Below, one piece after another: positions 35,980 through 44,384 of a DNA stretch of 64,000 bases. The notes beneath the pieces are model-generated. The model made no database searches, was not told the DNA's origin, and saw only the letters and a program-made list of their open reading frames with translations. The stretch is from Vibrio vulnificus NBRC 15645 = ATCC 27562. Its GTDB lineage: Bacteria > Pseudomonadota > Gammaproteobacteria > Enterobacterales > Vibrionaceae. Numbering within the stretch: the first letter of the stretch is position 1; every line of letters begins with the position of its first letter. The position numbers and the translations under genes are program-made. The stretch covers positions 868,001 to 932,000 of the forward strand of contig NZ_CP012882.1 in the NCBI RefSeq assembly GCF_002224265.1, given 5' to 3'.

Positions 35980-36669
35980 ATGTTAGTGGCACTTAAAAGC
36001 GAACTTATCGCTTCAGTACAAGCATTACCGCATGAACCGTTATTTGGTTCAGACACCATCGTTAAGATGGCAAAAGCCGTTCTTGAAGGCGGAGCAAAAG
36101 CACTTCGTATTCAGTCAGTTAATGATATTAAAGCGGTAAAAGAAGCGTTTCCAACCGTCCCTGTGATTGGCTTAATCAAGCAAGATTACAGTGACTCTGA
36201 GATCTTTATTACTCCAACTGCAAAAGAGGTACAGGCAATCATCGATTCAGGTGCGGACATGATTGCTCTTGATATGACAGGTCGATCTCGCCCATTTGGT
36301 GAGTCTGTTGAAAGCCTGATTCAACAGATTCGCCGCACTTCTTGTTTAATCATGGCGGATATCGCGACATACGAACAGGGTATTGAAGCTGAAAAGCTCG
36401 GCGTTGATTGTGTGTCGACCACTTTATCAGGATATACGCCGGATACGGCACACCAAGGTGAAGCGCCGGATCTGCCTCTTATTCGTCGTTTGAGTCAATC
36501 ACTGGCCATTCCGGTCATTGCAGAAGGTCGAATTTCGACACCTTTACATGTTTCCCAAGCGATGGCTGCGGGTGCATGGACTGTCGTAGTTGGCTCTGCA
36601 ATAACGCGTCCGCAATTGATCACACAAAAGTTTGCGCAAGCAATTCAAGCAGAGAAGGAGCTGACCTGA
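35980..36669 (+). CDS. nanE: N-acetylmannosamine-6-phosphate 2-epimerase (NanE-like)
   Basis: This 229-residue TIM-barrel protein of the NanE family interconverts ManNAc-6-phosphate and GlcNAc-6-phosphate. The catalytic Lys is visible in VIGLIKQDY and the catalytic Glu in IAEGRI; MADIATYEQGIEAEKLG and STTLSGYT are also family motifs. It is the first gene of the long rightward operon; its TGA overlaps the ATG of the ROK kinase by one base (TGATG). No sialic-acid lyase, transporter or NagA/NagB lies in the cargo, so ManNAc-6-P would have to arise from the adjacent kinase and be drained by chromosomal nag genes. A related 2-epimerisation is an alternative. Confidence 0.88.
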   Translation: MLVALKSELIASVQALPHEPLFGSDTIVKMAKAVLEGGAKALRIQSVNDIKAVKEAFPTVPVIGLIKQDYSDSEIFITPTAKEVQAIIDSGADMIALDMTGRSRPFGESVESLIQQIRRTSCLIMADIATYEQGIEAEKLGVDCVSTTLSGYTPDTAHQGEAPDLPLIRRLSQSLAIPVIAEGRISTPLHVSQAMAAGAWTVVVGSAITRPQLITQKFAQAIQAEKELT

Positions 36670-37604
36670 TGACAGAACTCGCGCTTGGTTTGGATTTAGG
36701 TGGTACGAAGATCCGCGCAGGTCTTGTGGATAGTGAAGGGAAGCTCATCGTAGCAAACACCTCAGCGACCAACATTCGTGAAGGTCGAGAAGGAATTATG
36801 AATAGCATCATCTCGGCGATTGTGCCTTTGCTTACACGCGCTCGTCGAGAAAAGAAGTTACTACTTGGCATCGGCGTCTCGGCTGCGGGTGTGATTAACG
36901 TTCGCTCTGGCTCGGTGTTGGATGCAACAGACAGCTTGCCGAATTGGAAGGGGACGCGTCTGGGTTACTTGCTAGAGGAAGAATTCGGCATTTATGTGGG
37001 TACGGATAACGACGTGAACTGCGCTCTTTTAGGCGAGCAATGGCTAGGCGGAGCTGAAAGCTACAACAGTGTTGTGATGCTCACTCTTGGGACCGGTCTG
37101 GGCGGAGCAATGCTAACCAATGGTCAAATGCTCCACGGTTCAAGTTACTTAGCGGGTCACTGGGGACGAATGGAAGTTCCTCATCCTTACCGACCACAAA
37201 TGAACGTGCCGTTGGAATCGCTGCTATCAGGAACGGGGTTACGCGAAACGCTGTTGTTCCAATTACCGGAAACGGAGCATAAAAGATACCCAGATGGTTT
37301 GAGTGTTATGCAAGCGTATTCCGAGAGAGATCCAAAAGTGATAGCAACGGTGGAAGATTTCATGCGCTTACTATCACGAACCATCAGCAACATTCGTTGG
37401 ACGATGGATCCGCAGTTGGTTCTGCTCGGAGGCGGAATGATTAACTCGCGTGAATACTGGTGGGAATTGATGAACCAGTACCTCAAAGAAATGGGTGTGA
37501 TGACCCCGGTGCGACCAGCCACATTAGGTAATGACGCTGGTATGTATGGCGCTGCAAAAATGGTGTTCAACCATTTTGAAGAACTAAAACAACAACGTGA
37601 CTAA
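36669..37604 (+). CDS. ROK-family sugar kinase lacking the zinc motif (NanK-like position)
   Basis: This 311-residue protein starts at ATG 36669, coupled to nanE. The N-terminal phosphate motif LGLDLGGTKIRAGLVD and the catalytic Asp in GTDNDVNCALLGE are present. The usual ROK zinc site (CxCGxxGCxE) is absent: no cysteines lie in the stretch after the motif, and the preceding His-containing AGEIGH reads AGHWGRM. The sequence still contains LGTGLGGAML and LVLLGGGMI. Coupling to NanE suggests phosphorylation of ManNAc or a similar amino sugar, but the altered motif means a changed substrate or loss of zinc dependence should be considered. Confidence 0.85.
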   Translation: MTELALGLDLGGTKIRAGLVDSEGKLIVANTSATNIREGREGIMNSIISAIVPLLTRARREKKLLLGIGVSAAGVINVRSGSVLDATDSLPNWKGTRLGYLLEEEFGIYVGTDNDVNCALLGEQWLGGAESYNSVVMLTLGTGLGGAMLTNGQMLHGSSYLAGHWGRMEVPHPYRPQMNVPLESLLSGTGLRETLLFQLPETEHKRYPDGLSVMQAYSERDPKVIATVEDFMRLLSRTISNIRWTMDPQLVLLGGGMINSREYWWELMNQYLKEMGVMTPVRPATLGNDAGMYGAAKMVFNHFEELKQQRD

Positions 37605-37635
37605 AGCGGAATGCTGCTTTTAAAGGTCTGAAACT

Positions 37636-40161
37636 ATGTCGAAAAAAATCTGTTCTGTTGTATTTCAAACTCACTGGGATCGTGAATGGTATTTACCATT
37701 TGAGACGTTCCGAGCAAGACTTATCCGTGTAATGGAGCGTGTTGTTGATGCGTTAGAAAAGCATGAACTTGAAAGCTTCTTATTTGATGGTCAAGTGGTC
37801 GCCGCTGAAGATCTATTGGAAGCTTGTGAACCAGAATTGGCAGAAAAACTCTATCGCCAGATGCAAGAAGGACGTTTGGTTCTGGGCCCATGGTATGTCA
37901 TGGCCGATGAATTTTTGTGTAGCGGAGAGAGTTTAATCCGTAACCTAGAGATTGGGCGTAAACTGGCGAACTCGTTGGGCAATTATCAAAAGGTGGGGTA
38001 TCTGCCAGATACGTTTGGCCATATCGGTCAGATGCCTCAACTATTAACTGGTTTCGATATTAACAACATCGTTTTGTGGCGAGGAATTGATGCGGACCAA
38101 TCTGAACTGCGCTGGAAAGGTGCCGACGGCAGCGAGATTTTCACTCTCTTCCTGACTGAGGGTTATTACCAACACCCACTTAACACAGATGACTTCGCTA
38201 CCAACATTGATGTGTACCTGAACAAGATCACTAAACGTGCAACAACGGACAACTTATTGTTGACGCAAGGTGGTGATCATCTGCGTCCAGCAAACGGCAA
38301 CATGGCGGAGCGCGTTGCCGAGTTTAACCACTCTCGTAATGACATTGAGCTTAAACAGAGTGACTTGGCGACATACTTAACTACGCTGCAAAGCGAGGTT
38401 TCAAACGATTTACCCGTTGTGAAAGGCGAGCTTCGTGGAAATGACCGCGCATTTGTTTTACCTGACGTGCTTTCCACACGTCGCTACCTAAAGCAGATGA
38501 ACCAAGAAGCGGAAGACACATTGACTCGCAAAGTCGAGCCGTTACTCGCGATGTCGCCAGTTGAGCACTACCCAACTCGTTTTCTAGAACAAAGTTGGAA
38601 AACACTGCTTACCCAGCATGCTCACGATTCCATTTGTGGTTGTTCTGTTGATGAAGTGCATCGTGAGATGGTCACTCGTTACGAGAAACTTGCTCAACGT
38701 AGTCAAGCCATGATGGACATGGCATTGCTTTCACTAGGCTGCACAAATGATGAGATGAGCGCATCAAACGAAGTAAATCCGTTCGCTGACCACACTCAAT
38801 TCTCTATCTTCAACCCTAATCCAAAAGACTTTAATGGTTGGGTGACTGAGCGAGTGTTCTTGAAAGGTGAGGAAGCGTTCGGCTTACAGCTTGTTCTGGA
38901 AAATGGCGAGTTGATCGAACCGGTGATCACCAAAGCTGAACCGGGTTTTAGCTTTACGTCACCAATTGATGATTTCCCTGATCGAATTGAAGGCGTTTGG
39001 TACAACATTGCTTTCCAGACGGAAATTGAAGGCCTGTCTTTTAAAGCGTTCACAATAGGAAAGTTAGCGACTTCAGAGCCTCTGGTGACCAGTACAATTC
39101 GCACTATCGCTAATGATATTTATCGTGTCGATTGGCATGAGGATGCAACCTTCATCGTTACCGATTTACGTACTCAGCAAGTATTCGATGGACTAGGCAG
39201 AATCGAATCTTCTCTAGACTGTGGTGATAGCTACAACTTTGCTCCGGCGATGAATGATCGCTTTAGCATTGCTCGCACAGTAGGAGAGGTTCAAACGCGC
39301 AATCATTCTAACTACTCAGAGATGAGCGCAAACATCGAGCTTGTTCAGCCTGCTTCCTTATCGAACGACAGAAGAAGCGCAAGTGGTGACAATGTCACGA
39401 GCTTTGGTGTGTTGACGATTAAGCTGTACCAAGATTCAGATTTTATCGATATCGACTTGAAGTGGCACAACCAAGCGAAAGATCAGCGCCTATCTATCCA
39501 TTTCCCGACGGGCGTGACACTAACGGAAACCCAAGCAGACAGTGCGTTTGAAGTCGTCAGTCGCCCAGTTGTTTACCAAGACAATCAACAAGTCCTAGCG
39601 AACAAAGAAGCGAAAGTGTCAGTTAACCCAAGCCAATCTTTTGTTGCTGGTGGCGACTTGCAAATTACTCACGCTGGTGTCCCTGAATATCGAGTAGTTA
39701 AAGGCCGCAGTGACGAAATCGCACTAACGCTGTTACGCAGTGTTGGTTGGTTATCACGTCGTGATTTTTCTACTCGCGGTAATGGCGCAGGTCCGGATTT
39801 ACCAACACCAGAAGCGCAATGCTTAGGTGAGCATCAATATCAACTTCGCTTGCACCTTGGTCAAGAGTCCTCAGAGGTTCAATGCCAACGAGCAGAGCAA
39901 GTTCGATATGCGCCATTTATGGTGAAAGGTCACAGCGACAAGTGGTGTAAGCCGGTCCGTTTAGACAACGCTTCTCTGCAAGTTTCTTGTGTGCGCCGAA
40001 TAAAAGGTGAGCTAGAGATTCGCGTCTGGAACCCTTCAGCACAGTCACAACCGATTGTAATTTCTGAGCAATATCGCGTGGTGAATTTCATTGGTGACGA
40101 GCAAGCGTACCAATCGAATATCGAACCGAATCAGATTTTAACTTTGCGTCTACCTGCGTAG
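37636..40161 (+). CDS. mngB: GH38 alpha-mannosidase (MngB-like)
   Basis: This is an 841-residue cytoplasmic glycoside hydrolase of family 38; no signal peptide is present. The zinc and active-site motifs are clear: HWDREWY near residue 13, the nucleophile Asp region YLPDTFGH, and HAHDSICGCSVDEVH. Length and order match E. coli MngB, which cleaves 2-O-(6-phosphomannosyl)-glycerate. Here there is no PTS gene, so the substrate probably enters unphosphorylated and mannose is released. It is the third gene of the operon, 31 bases after the ROK kinase. Its product fits the Mak-like kinase and ManA in the same cargo. The precise mannoside is unknown, and the gene symbol is by similarity only. Confidence 0.88.
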   Translation: MSKKICSVVFQTHWDREWYLPFETFRARLIRVMERVVDALEKHELESFLFDGQVVAAEDLLEACEPELAEKLYRQMQEGRLVLGPWYVMADEFLCSGESLIRNLEIGRKLANSLGNYQKVGYLPDTFGHIGQMPQLLTGFDINNIVLWRGIDADQSELRWKGADGSEIFTLFLTEGYYQHPLNTDDFATNIDVYLNKITKRATTDNLLLTQGGDHLRPANGNMAERVAEFNHSRNDIELKQSDLATYLTTLQSEVSNDLPVVKGELRGNDRAFVLPDVLSTRRYLKQMNQEAEDTLTRKVEPLLAMSPVEHYPTRFLEQSWKTLLTQHAHDSICGCSVDEVHREMVTRYEKLAQRSQAMMDMALLSLGCTNDEMSASNEVNPFADHTQFSIFNPNPKDFNGWVTERVFLKGEEAFGLQLVLENGELIEPVITKAEPGFSFTSPIDDFPDRIEGVWYNIAFQTEIEGLSFKAFTIGKLATSEPLVTSTIRTIANDIYRVDWHEDATFIVTDLRTQQVFDGLGRIESSLDCGDSYNFAPAMNDRFSIARTVGEVQTRNHSNYSEMSANIELVQPASLSNDRRSASGDNVTSFGVLTIKLYQDSDFIDIDLKWHNQAKDQRLSIHFPTGVTLTETQADSAFEVVSRPVVYQDNQQVLANKEAKVSVNPSQSFVAGGDLQITHAGVPEYRVVKGRSDEIALTLLRSVGWLSRRDFSTRGNGAGPDLPTPEAQCLGEHQYQLRLHLGQESSEVQCQRAEQVRYAPFMVKGHSDKWCKPVRLDNASLQVSCVRRIKGELEIRVWNPSAQSQPIVISEQYRVVNFIGDEQAYQSNIEPNQILTLRLPA

Positions 40162-40229
40162 TAGAGGCTCCAATACAACACGCCGGAGCGTGCTCTGGCC
40201 TCATAACCCTACACATATCGAGAATAACC

Positions 40230-41600
40230 ATGACGAATATAGAAATTCTTCGTTTACTGCTTATTTCTGGCGTACTGATATTTTTCGTTTACGCCATGAT
40301 CACTAAGCGTATCTCCACTCTGATTGCACTGCCAATTATGGGTGTTTTAACCGCTGTAATTGCAAGTGTTGGCGAGCTGCCTTTATTAGGTTTGTTTGCC
40401 CATGAGAATGCGAACGGTGAAGAAGTACAAGGCATCATGAACAGCGTACTTGGCGACGGTGCTCGCATGATGGCATCTACCATCGCGGCAACCATTTTTG
40501 GTGGTGCGTTTGCAGTGCTTTTACGACGTGTCGGCATCGCAGAAGCCATTATCAAGAAAGCCGCAGAACTAGCGGGTGACCGTGTTCGAGTGATTGCCTT
40601 TATCTTTTACGTTGCCACTATGGTGATCTTCTCAGCGATTGGTGGCTTAGGTGCGGTAATACTGATTGGTTCAGTGGCACTGCCTATCATGATGACGGCC
40701 GGTATTTCTGGTGTCGTTTCGGGCGCGATTATCCTGCTTGGTCTGACAACGGGTGGGGTGATGAACCCTGCTGGTTTTGCCTTCTTCGCGACCATCCTTG
40801 AACCAGTTATTGAAGGTGGCTATGAGGCGGCGTATGAAATTGTGGCGCGCATGGCAATCACACTATTCATCATCTCGTTCTTAGTGTCAGTTGTTTACAT
40901 CATGCTGAACGTGAAGAACAACCAACGCAGCGCATGGCACGCAAGAAAAACGCAATCGGCTTACGAGCTAAGTAACTGGGCGCTAATTGCTCCGATTATC
41001 CCGGTACTGCTTGTTTTAAGTTCTATCTATGTGATGCCACAAGTGATCACGGCGGAACTGGCCATCATTGCTGGCATCATCTACACGGTTTACGTTTGTA
41101 AAATCAAAGATAAAGTGAACGCGATTGCTCAATCGTTCGTGCAAGGTACACAAGAAGTCGCGGGCGCAATCGTTCTGCTTATTGGTCTAGGCATTCTGAT
41201 TCGCGGTGTTCAGTTCTACACAGTAACGCCGGTTATTGCGCCTGCGATTGAAATGCTGGTTTCCATGCTACAAAGCCCAATGACTTATGTAATCGGCTTC
41301 ACTCTAGCGACTCCACTTGTTCTGTACCGTGGTCCTCTTAATTCTTGGGGGATCGGTGGTTCACTTCCGGCTATCTTTGCAACCGCAGGTTTCTCTCCAA
41401 TTGCCGTAGTTTGGGTACTTCGCTCTACGGGTATGATGCAAGGCTTTGGTGACCCAACAAACTCTCAAAATATCTGGATTGCCGACTTTGTGCAGGTGGA
41501 CCCGAACGACATCACGAAGAGCTTATTCTGGGTCGGCCTTATCATTACGTTCATCGCACTTGGCTACGCCATTTTAGTTGACCAAATCCCATTGATTTAA
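40230..41600 (+). CDS. Ion-transporter-superfamily permease (CitM/GntP-like)
   Basis: This 456-residue inner-membrane protein has about 11-12 hydrophobic segments. Repeated glycine-rich hairpins (IGGLGAVILIGSVALP and TTGGVMNPAGFAFFATI in the first half, and TPLVLYRGPLNSWGIGGSLPA in the second) are typical of the citrate/gluconate-type ion-coupled carriers, which usually move organic acids with protons or sodium. It lies between the GH38 gene and the hydantoinase-family gene in one operon, so it probably imports the cargo substrate, which may bear an acid group. A 5-bp hairpin (CACGC / GCGTG, 40179-40192) lies before it. The family subgroup is not certain. Confidence 0.85.
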   Translation: MTNIEILRLLLISGVLIFFVYAMITKRISTLIALPIMGVLTAVIASVGELPLLGLFAHENANGEEVQGIMNSVLGDGARMMASTIAATIFGGAFAVLLRRVGIAEAIIKKAAELAGDRVRVIAFIFYVATMVIFSAIGGLGAVILIGSVALPIMMTAGISGVVSGAIILLGLTTGGVMNPAGFAFFATILEPVIEGGYEAAYEIVARMAITLFIISFLVSVVYIMLNVKNNQRSAWHARKTQSAYELSNWALIAPIIPVLLVLSSIYVMPQVITAELAIIAGIIYTVYVCKIKDKVNAIAQSFVQGTQEVAGAIVLLIGLGILIRGVQFYTVTPVIAPAIEMLVSMLQSPMTYVIGFTLATPLVLYRGPLNSWGIGGSLPAIFATAGFSPIAVVWVLRSTGMMQGFGDPTNSQNIWIADFVQVDPNDITKSLFWVGLIITFIALGYAILVDQIPLI

Positions 41601-41607
41601 CCACGGA

Positions 41608-41625
41608 GGGTGGGGCAACCCACCC
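41608..41625 (+). other. Intercistronic stem-loop with GCAA tetraloop
   Basis: The 7-bp GC-rich stem GGGTGGG / CCCACCC closes a GCAA tetraloop between the permease stop and the next start. No T run follows, so it is more likely an RNA-stability or translation element than a terminator. Confidence 0.65.
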
Positions 41626-41657
41626 AAATGAAACAAGCGAAAAACAGGTACAAAGTT

Positions 41658-43784
41658 ATGCGTAAAGTACGAATTGGTATTGATGTTGGCGGTACGTTTA
41701 CTGACGCCGTGGTTATCGATAACACAACGGGTGAAGTGATTGCTAAGGCGAAAAAGCCAACCACTCACCATCACAAAGATGGCGTTGCACAAGGCATCGT
41801 GGAAATCATTAACGAAGTGTTGGACAACAACGGTATTTCTCCAGAGCAAGTGGTGTTCATTGCACACGGCACTACTCAAGCAACCAACGCGTTGCTAGAG
41901 GGTGATGTAGCGAAAGTTGGCATTATCGGCATGGGTAAGAGTAAAGCTGCGTTAAATGAGCTGGATGTCAAAGACATCGAGCTTGCGCCAGGTAAGTTCC
42001 TACAAACCGAGTTTATCTACTTTGACGTTGATGAAATCAACCAAGAAAAAGCAGACAGTGCGATTGATGAACTTGTTGCTAAAGGTTGTGATGTTATCGT
42101 CGCGTCAGAAGCTTACGCCGTGGATGACCCACATCTAGAAAAACTGGTAACAGCTCTAGCGAAAGAGAAAGGTCTGTACGCAACAAGTGGGCACGAAATC
42201 TCCCAGTTATACGGCCTAAGAATGCGCACTCGTACTGCTGTTGTTAACGCGTCATTGATTCCAAAGATGATCGAAACCGCGAACATGACAGAACAAGTCG
42301 TGAAAAAAGTCGGCATCCCTTCAGAGCTGATGATCATGCGCGCCGATGGCGGTGTGATGTCGGTAAATGAAGTACGCCAACGTCCAATCTTGACCATGCT
42401 GTCTGGCTTGGCAGCGGGTGTTGCGGGCGCATTGATGTACGAAAAAATCTCTGACGGTGTGTTCTTCGAGGTCGGTGGTACGTCGATTGATATCTCGGTT
42501 ATCAAAGACGGCAAAGTTATCGTTAACAACGCGCAAGTCGGTAAGCACAAGACTTACTTGAAGGCACTGGATGTACGTACACTGGGTATTGCTGGTGGCT
42601 CGATGATCCGCGTCGGTGATGGAAAGATCATTGATGTTGGCCCACGTTCTGCGCACTTAGCTGACAAGCATTATGAGTGTTTTGTGGACGCGCCAGTGAC
42701 TAATGCGAAGCTTCTACAAATCACACCAATGAAAGGTGATAGCCCTGATCATGCCATCATTACTTCCGACCAAGGTGAATATGCGTACACACTGGCGGGG
42801 GCGGCGAATATCCTAGGTTATGTGCCAGAAGACGACTACGCACATGCGAATGTTGAGGCGGCTCGTGTCGCATGGAAGCCACTGGCTGAATACTGTGGCA
42901 AAACCGTTGAAGAGGTTGCACGCGACGTGATGGACATTGCGTGTGAAAAAATCTGGAACATTGTCGAACCAATGATCAAAGAGTACGAAGTTAATCCTGA
43001 GTACATTGAATTTGTTGGCGGTGGCGGTAGTGCGGCGATTACGACTTTTGCGCTTGGTGAGAAGTACGGATTCAAATCGAAAACGGCAAAAAATGCGCCA
43101 TACATTTCAACCATTGGTGTTGCGATGGCGATGGTTCGTGAGCAAATTGAACGTTCTGTCGTAGATCCATCCGCTTCTGATATTCAAAAAATTCGTTCCG
43201 ACATCATGGACCAAATTGTTGCTCAAGGTGCAAAGGAAGAAAGTGTTGAGATTGCCATCGAAGTGGATAAGCAACGCAACATCTTAATCGCGACGGCGAC
43301 AGGTGCAACGGAGTTTAGCAACAATTCGTCGCAAGATAAGTTGAGTGAGCAAGACATCATCACCAAAGTTGGCGATGTGTTCTCTGTTGAAAAATCGGCG
43401 GTGGAAGCCAAAGACGCAGTAGGTGCATTCCAAATCGTTAAAGCACGTAAAGAAAGCCGCAAGTTCTTCAACTTATTGAAGAAAGAAGAAGACCACTTCG
43501 CTGTCGTGAAATCAGACGGAATGATCCCTCTTAAAATCAAAAACGCACATCACATCAAAGTTCCACGTAGTGGCTATGGTGAAGCGATGAAGAGTTTGGT
43601 GAGTGAATTGTCTTCGTACTCTGATGCGGGTCAGTCGATTCCGAAAGTGTTCGCGTTTACGGGCTCTCGAATGTTTGATTACTCAGGTTTGTTCAGTTCA
43701 GAGCAATTGACCTCAATGATCGCGATGGATCTTGACCATCTCGATGCTGAGCAAGAAGTGTTGCTAGTTGCAGCTAAAAAATAA
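41658..43784 (+). CDS. Hydantoinase/oxoprolinase-family protein
   Basis: This protein has about 708 residues. The start at ATG 41658 places the ATP-binding motif at the N terminus (VRIGIDVGGTFTDAVVID). HGTTQATNALLEG and FFEVGGTSIDISVIKDG are further family motifs. Relatives hydrolyse 5-oxoproline, N-methylhydantoin or caprolactam using ATP, or carboxylate acetone; most act with a HyuB-type partner, which is absent here. The last about 190 residues resemble no family recognised. It is the fifth gene of the operon; its stop is followed 15 bases later by the HExxH gene. The substrate is unknown, and its role may be ring opening or ATP-dependent activation of the released aglycone. Confidence 0.85.
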   Translation: MRKVRIGIDVGGTFTDAVVIDNTTGEVIAKAKKPTTHHHKDGVAQGIVEIINEVLDNNGISPEQVVFIAHGTTQATNALLEGDVAKVGIIGMGKSKAALNELDVKDIELAPGKFLQTEFIYFDVDEINQEKADSAIDELVAKGCDVIVASEAYAVDDPHLEKLVTALAKEKGLYATSGHEISQLYGLRMRTRTAVVNASLIPKMIETANMTEQVVKKVGIPSELMIMRADGGVMSVNEVRQRPILTMLSGLAAGVAGALMYEKISDGVFFEVGGTSIDISVIKDGKVIVNNAQVGKHKTYLKALDVRTLGIAGGSMIRVGDGKIIDVGPRSAHLADKHYECFVDAPVTNAKLLQITPMKGDSPDHAIITSDQGEYAYTLAGAANILGYVPEDDYAHANVEAARVAWKPLAEYCGKTVEEVARDVMDIACEKIWNIVEPMIKEYEVNPEYIEFVGGGGSAAITTFALGEKYGFKSKTAKNAPYISTIGVAMAMVREQIERSVVDPSASDIQKIRSDIMDQIVAQGAKEESVEIAIEVDKQRNILIATATGATEFSNNSSQDKLSEQDIITKVGDVFSVEKSAVEAKDAVGAFQIVKARKESRKFFNLLKKEEDHFAVVKSDGMIPLKIKNAHHIKVPRSGYGEAMKSLVSELSSYSDAGQSIPKVFAFTGSRMFDYSGLFSSEQLTSMIAMDLDHLDAEQEVLLVAAKK

Positions 43785-43799
43785 CCAAGTGAGGTCACA

Positions 43800-44384
43800 A
43801 TGAAGAGCGATATTGAATACGCAAAGATGCAACTGAGCCTAGACAAGTACTTTGGCAAGATTCCTTCGGACATGCATTCGGACATTATCGAGGGCGGTTT
43901 ACAGCTAGGTGAACGCGTAGCGAAAGAGTATCGCTCTGTCGACCTCAAACAAGCTTTTATTGAAGCGGGCTACCGTATTGAATACACCAACAATGCCAAG
44001 CAAGTGTTGAGTCAAGGTTTGCTAATGCGAGCAGAGATCATTGAAGACAACCTTGGTAAGAGAGTGCTGATTTACAAAGATAGCATTGAACAAGCGTTAA
44101 CAGACTTGAGGCAACAAGGAATCAACTCATCGACATCTCAGATTGAACAACTCTATTTAGCGCATGAGTTCTTTCATTTACTTGAGATAGATGAGCATAT
44201 CCAAGATGAAGTGCTATCGCTCAAAGTTGAGCGACTCAAAGTCTTAGGAAAAACCTTCTATGGACGACTGCAGTCTCCTTCGGAAATTGCTTCGAATCGC
44301 TTTGCTCAGTTGGTATGTGAATGCGAGTTTAACCCGCTTTTGATTGACGAATTATTTATCGGAGGTTGTGATGACTCCAACTAA
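43800..44384 (+). CDS. Putative zinc-metalloprotease-like protein with HExxH motif
   Basis: This 194-residue soluble protein has the zincin signature HEFFH (in LAHEFFHLLEIDEH) near residue 123, with acidic residues shortly after that could be the third ligand. No signal peptide. The motif context resembles small ImmA/IrrE-type metallopeptidases, but no DNA-binding partner is fused. It lies between the hydantoinase-family and FAD oxidoreductase genes and overlaps the next start by 14 bases, so it is a true part of the operon. The function is not recognised; a protease, a metal chaperone or a metal-dependent hydrolase on a sugar derivative are all possible. Confidence 0.8.
   Translation: MKSDIEYAKMQLSLDKYFGKIPSDMHSDIIEGGLQLGERVAKEYRSVDLKQAFIEAGYRIEYTNNAKQVLSQGLLMRAEIIEDNLGKRVLIYKDSIEQALTDLRQQGINSSTSQIEQLYLAHEFFHLLEIDEHIQDEVLSLKVERLKVLGKTFYGRLQSPSEIASNRFAQLVCECEFNPLLIDELFIGGCDDSN

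Noticed and set aside
42113..42656. Long bottom-strand reading frames inside the hydantoinase-family gene
   Set aside because: They lie opposite a strongly supported gene, with no ribosome site or family resemblance.
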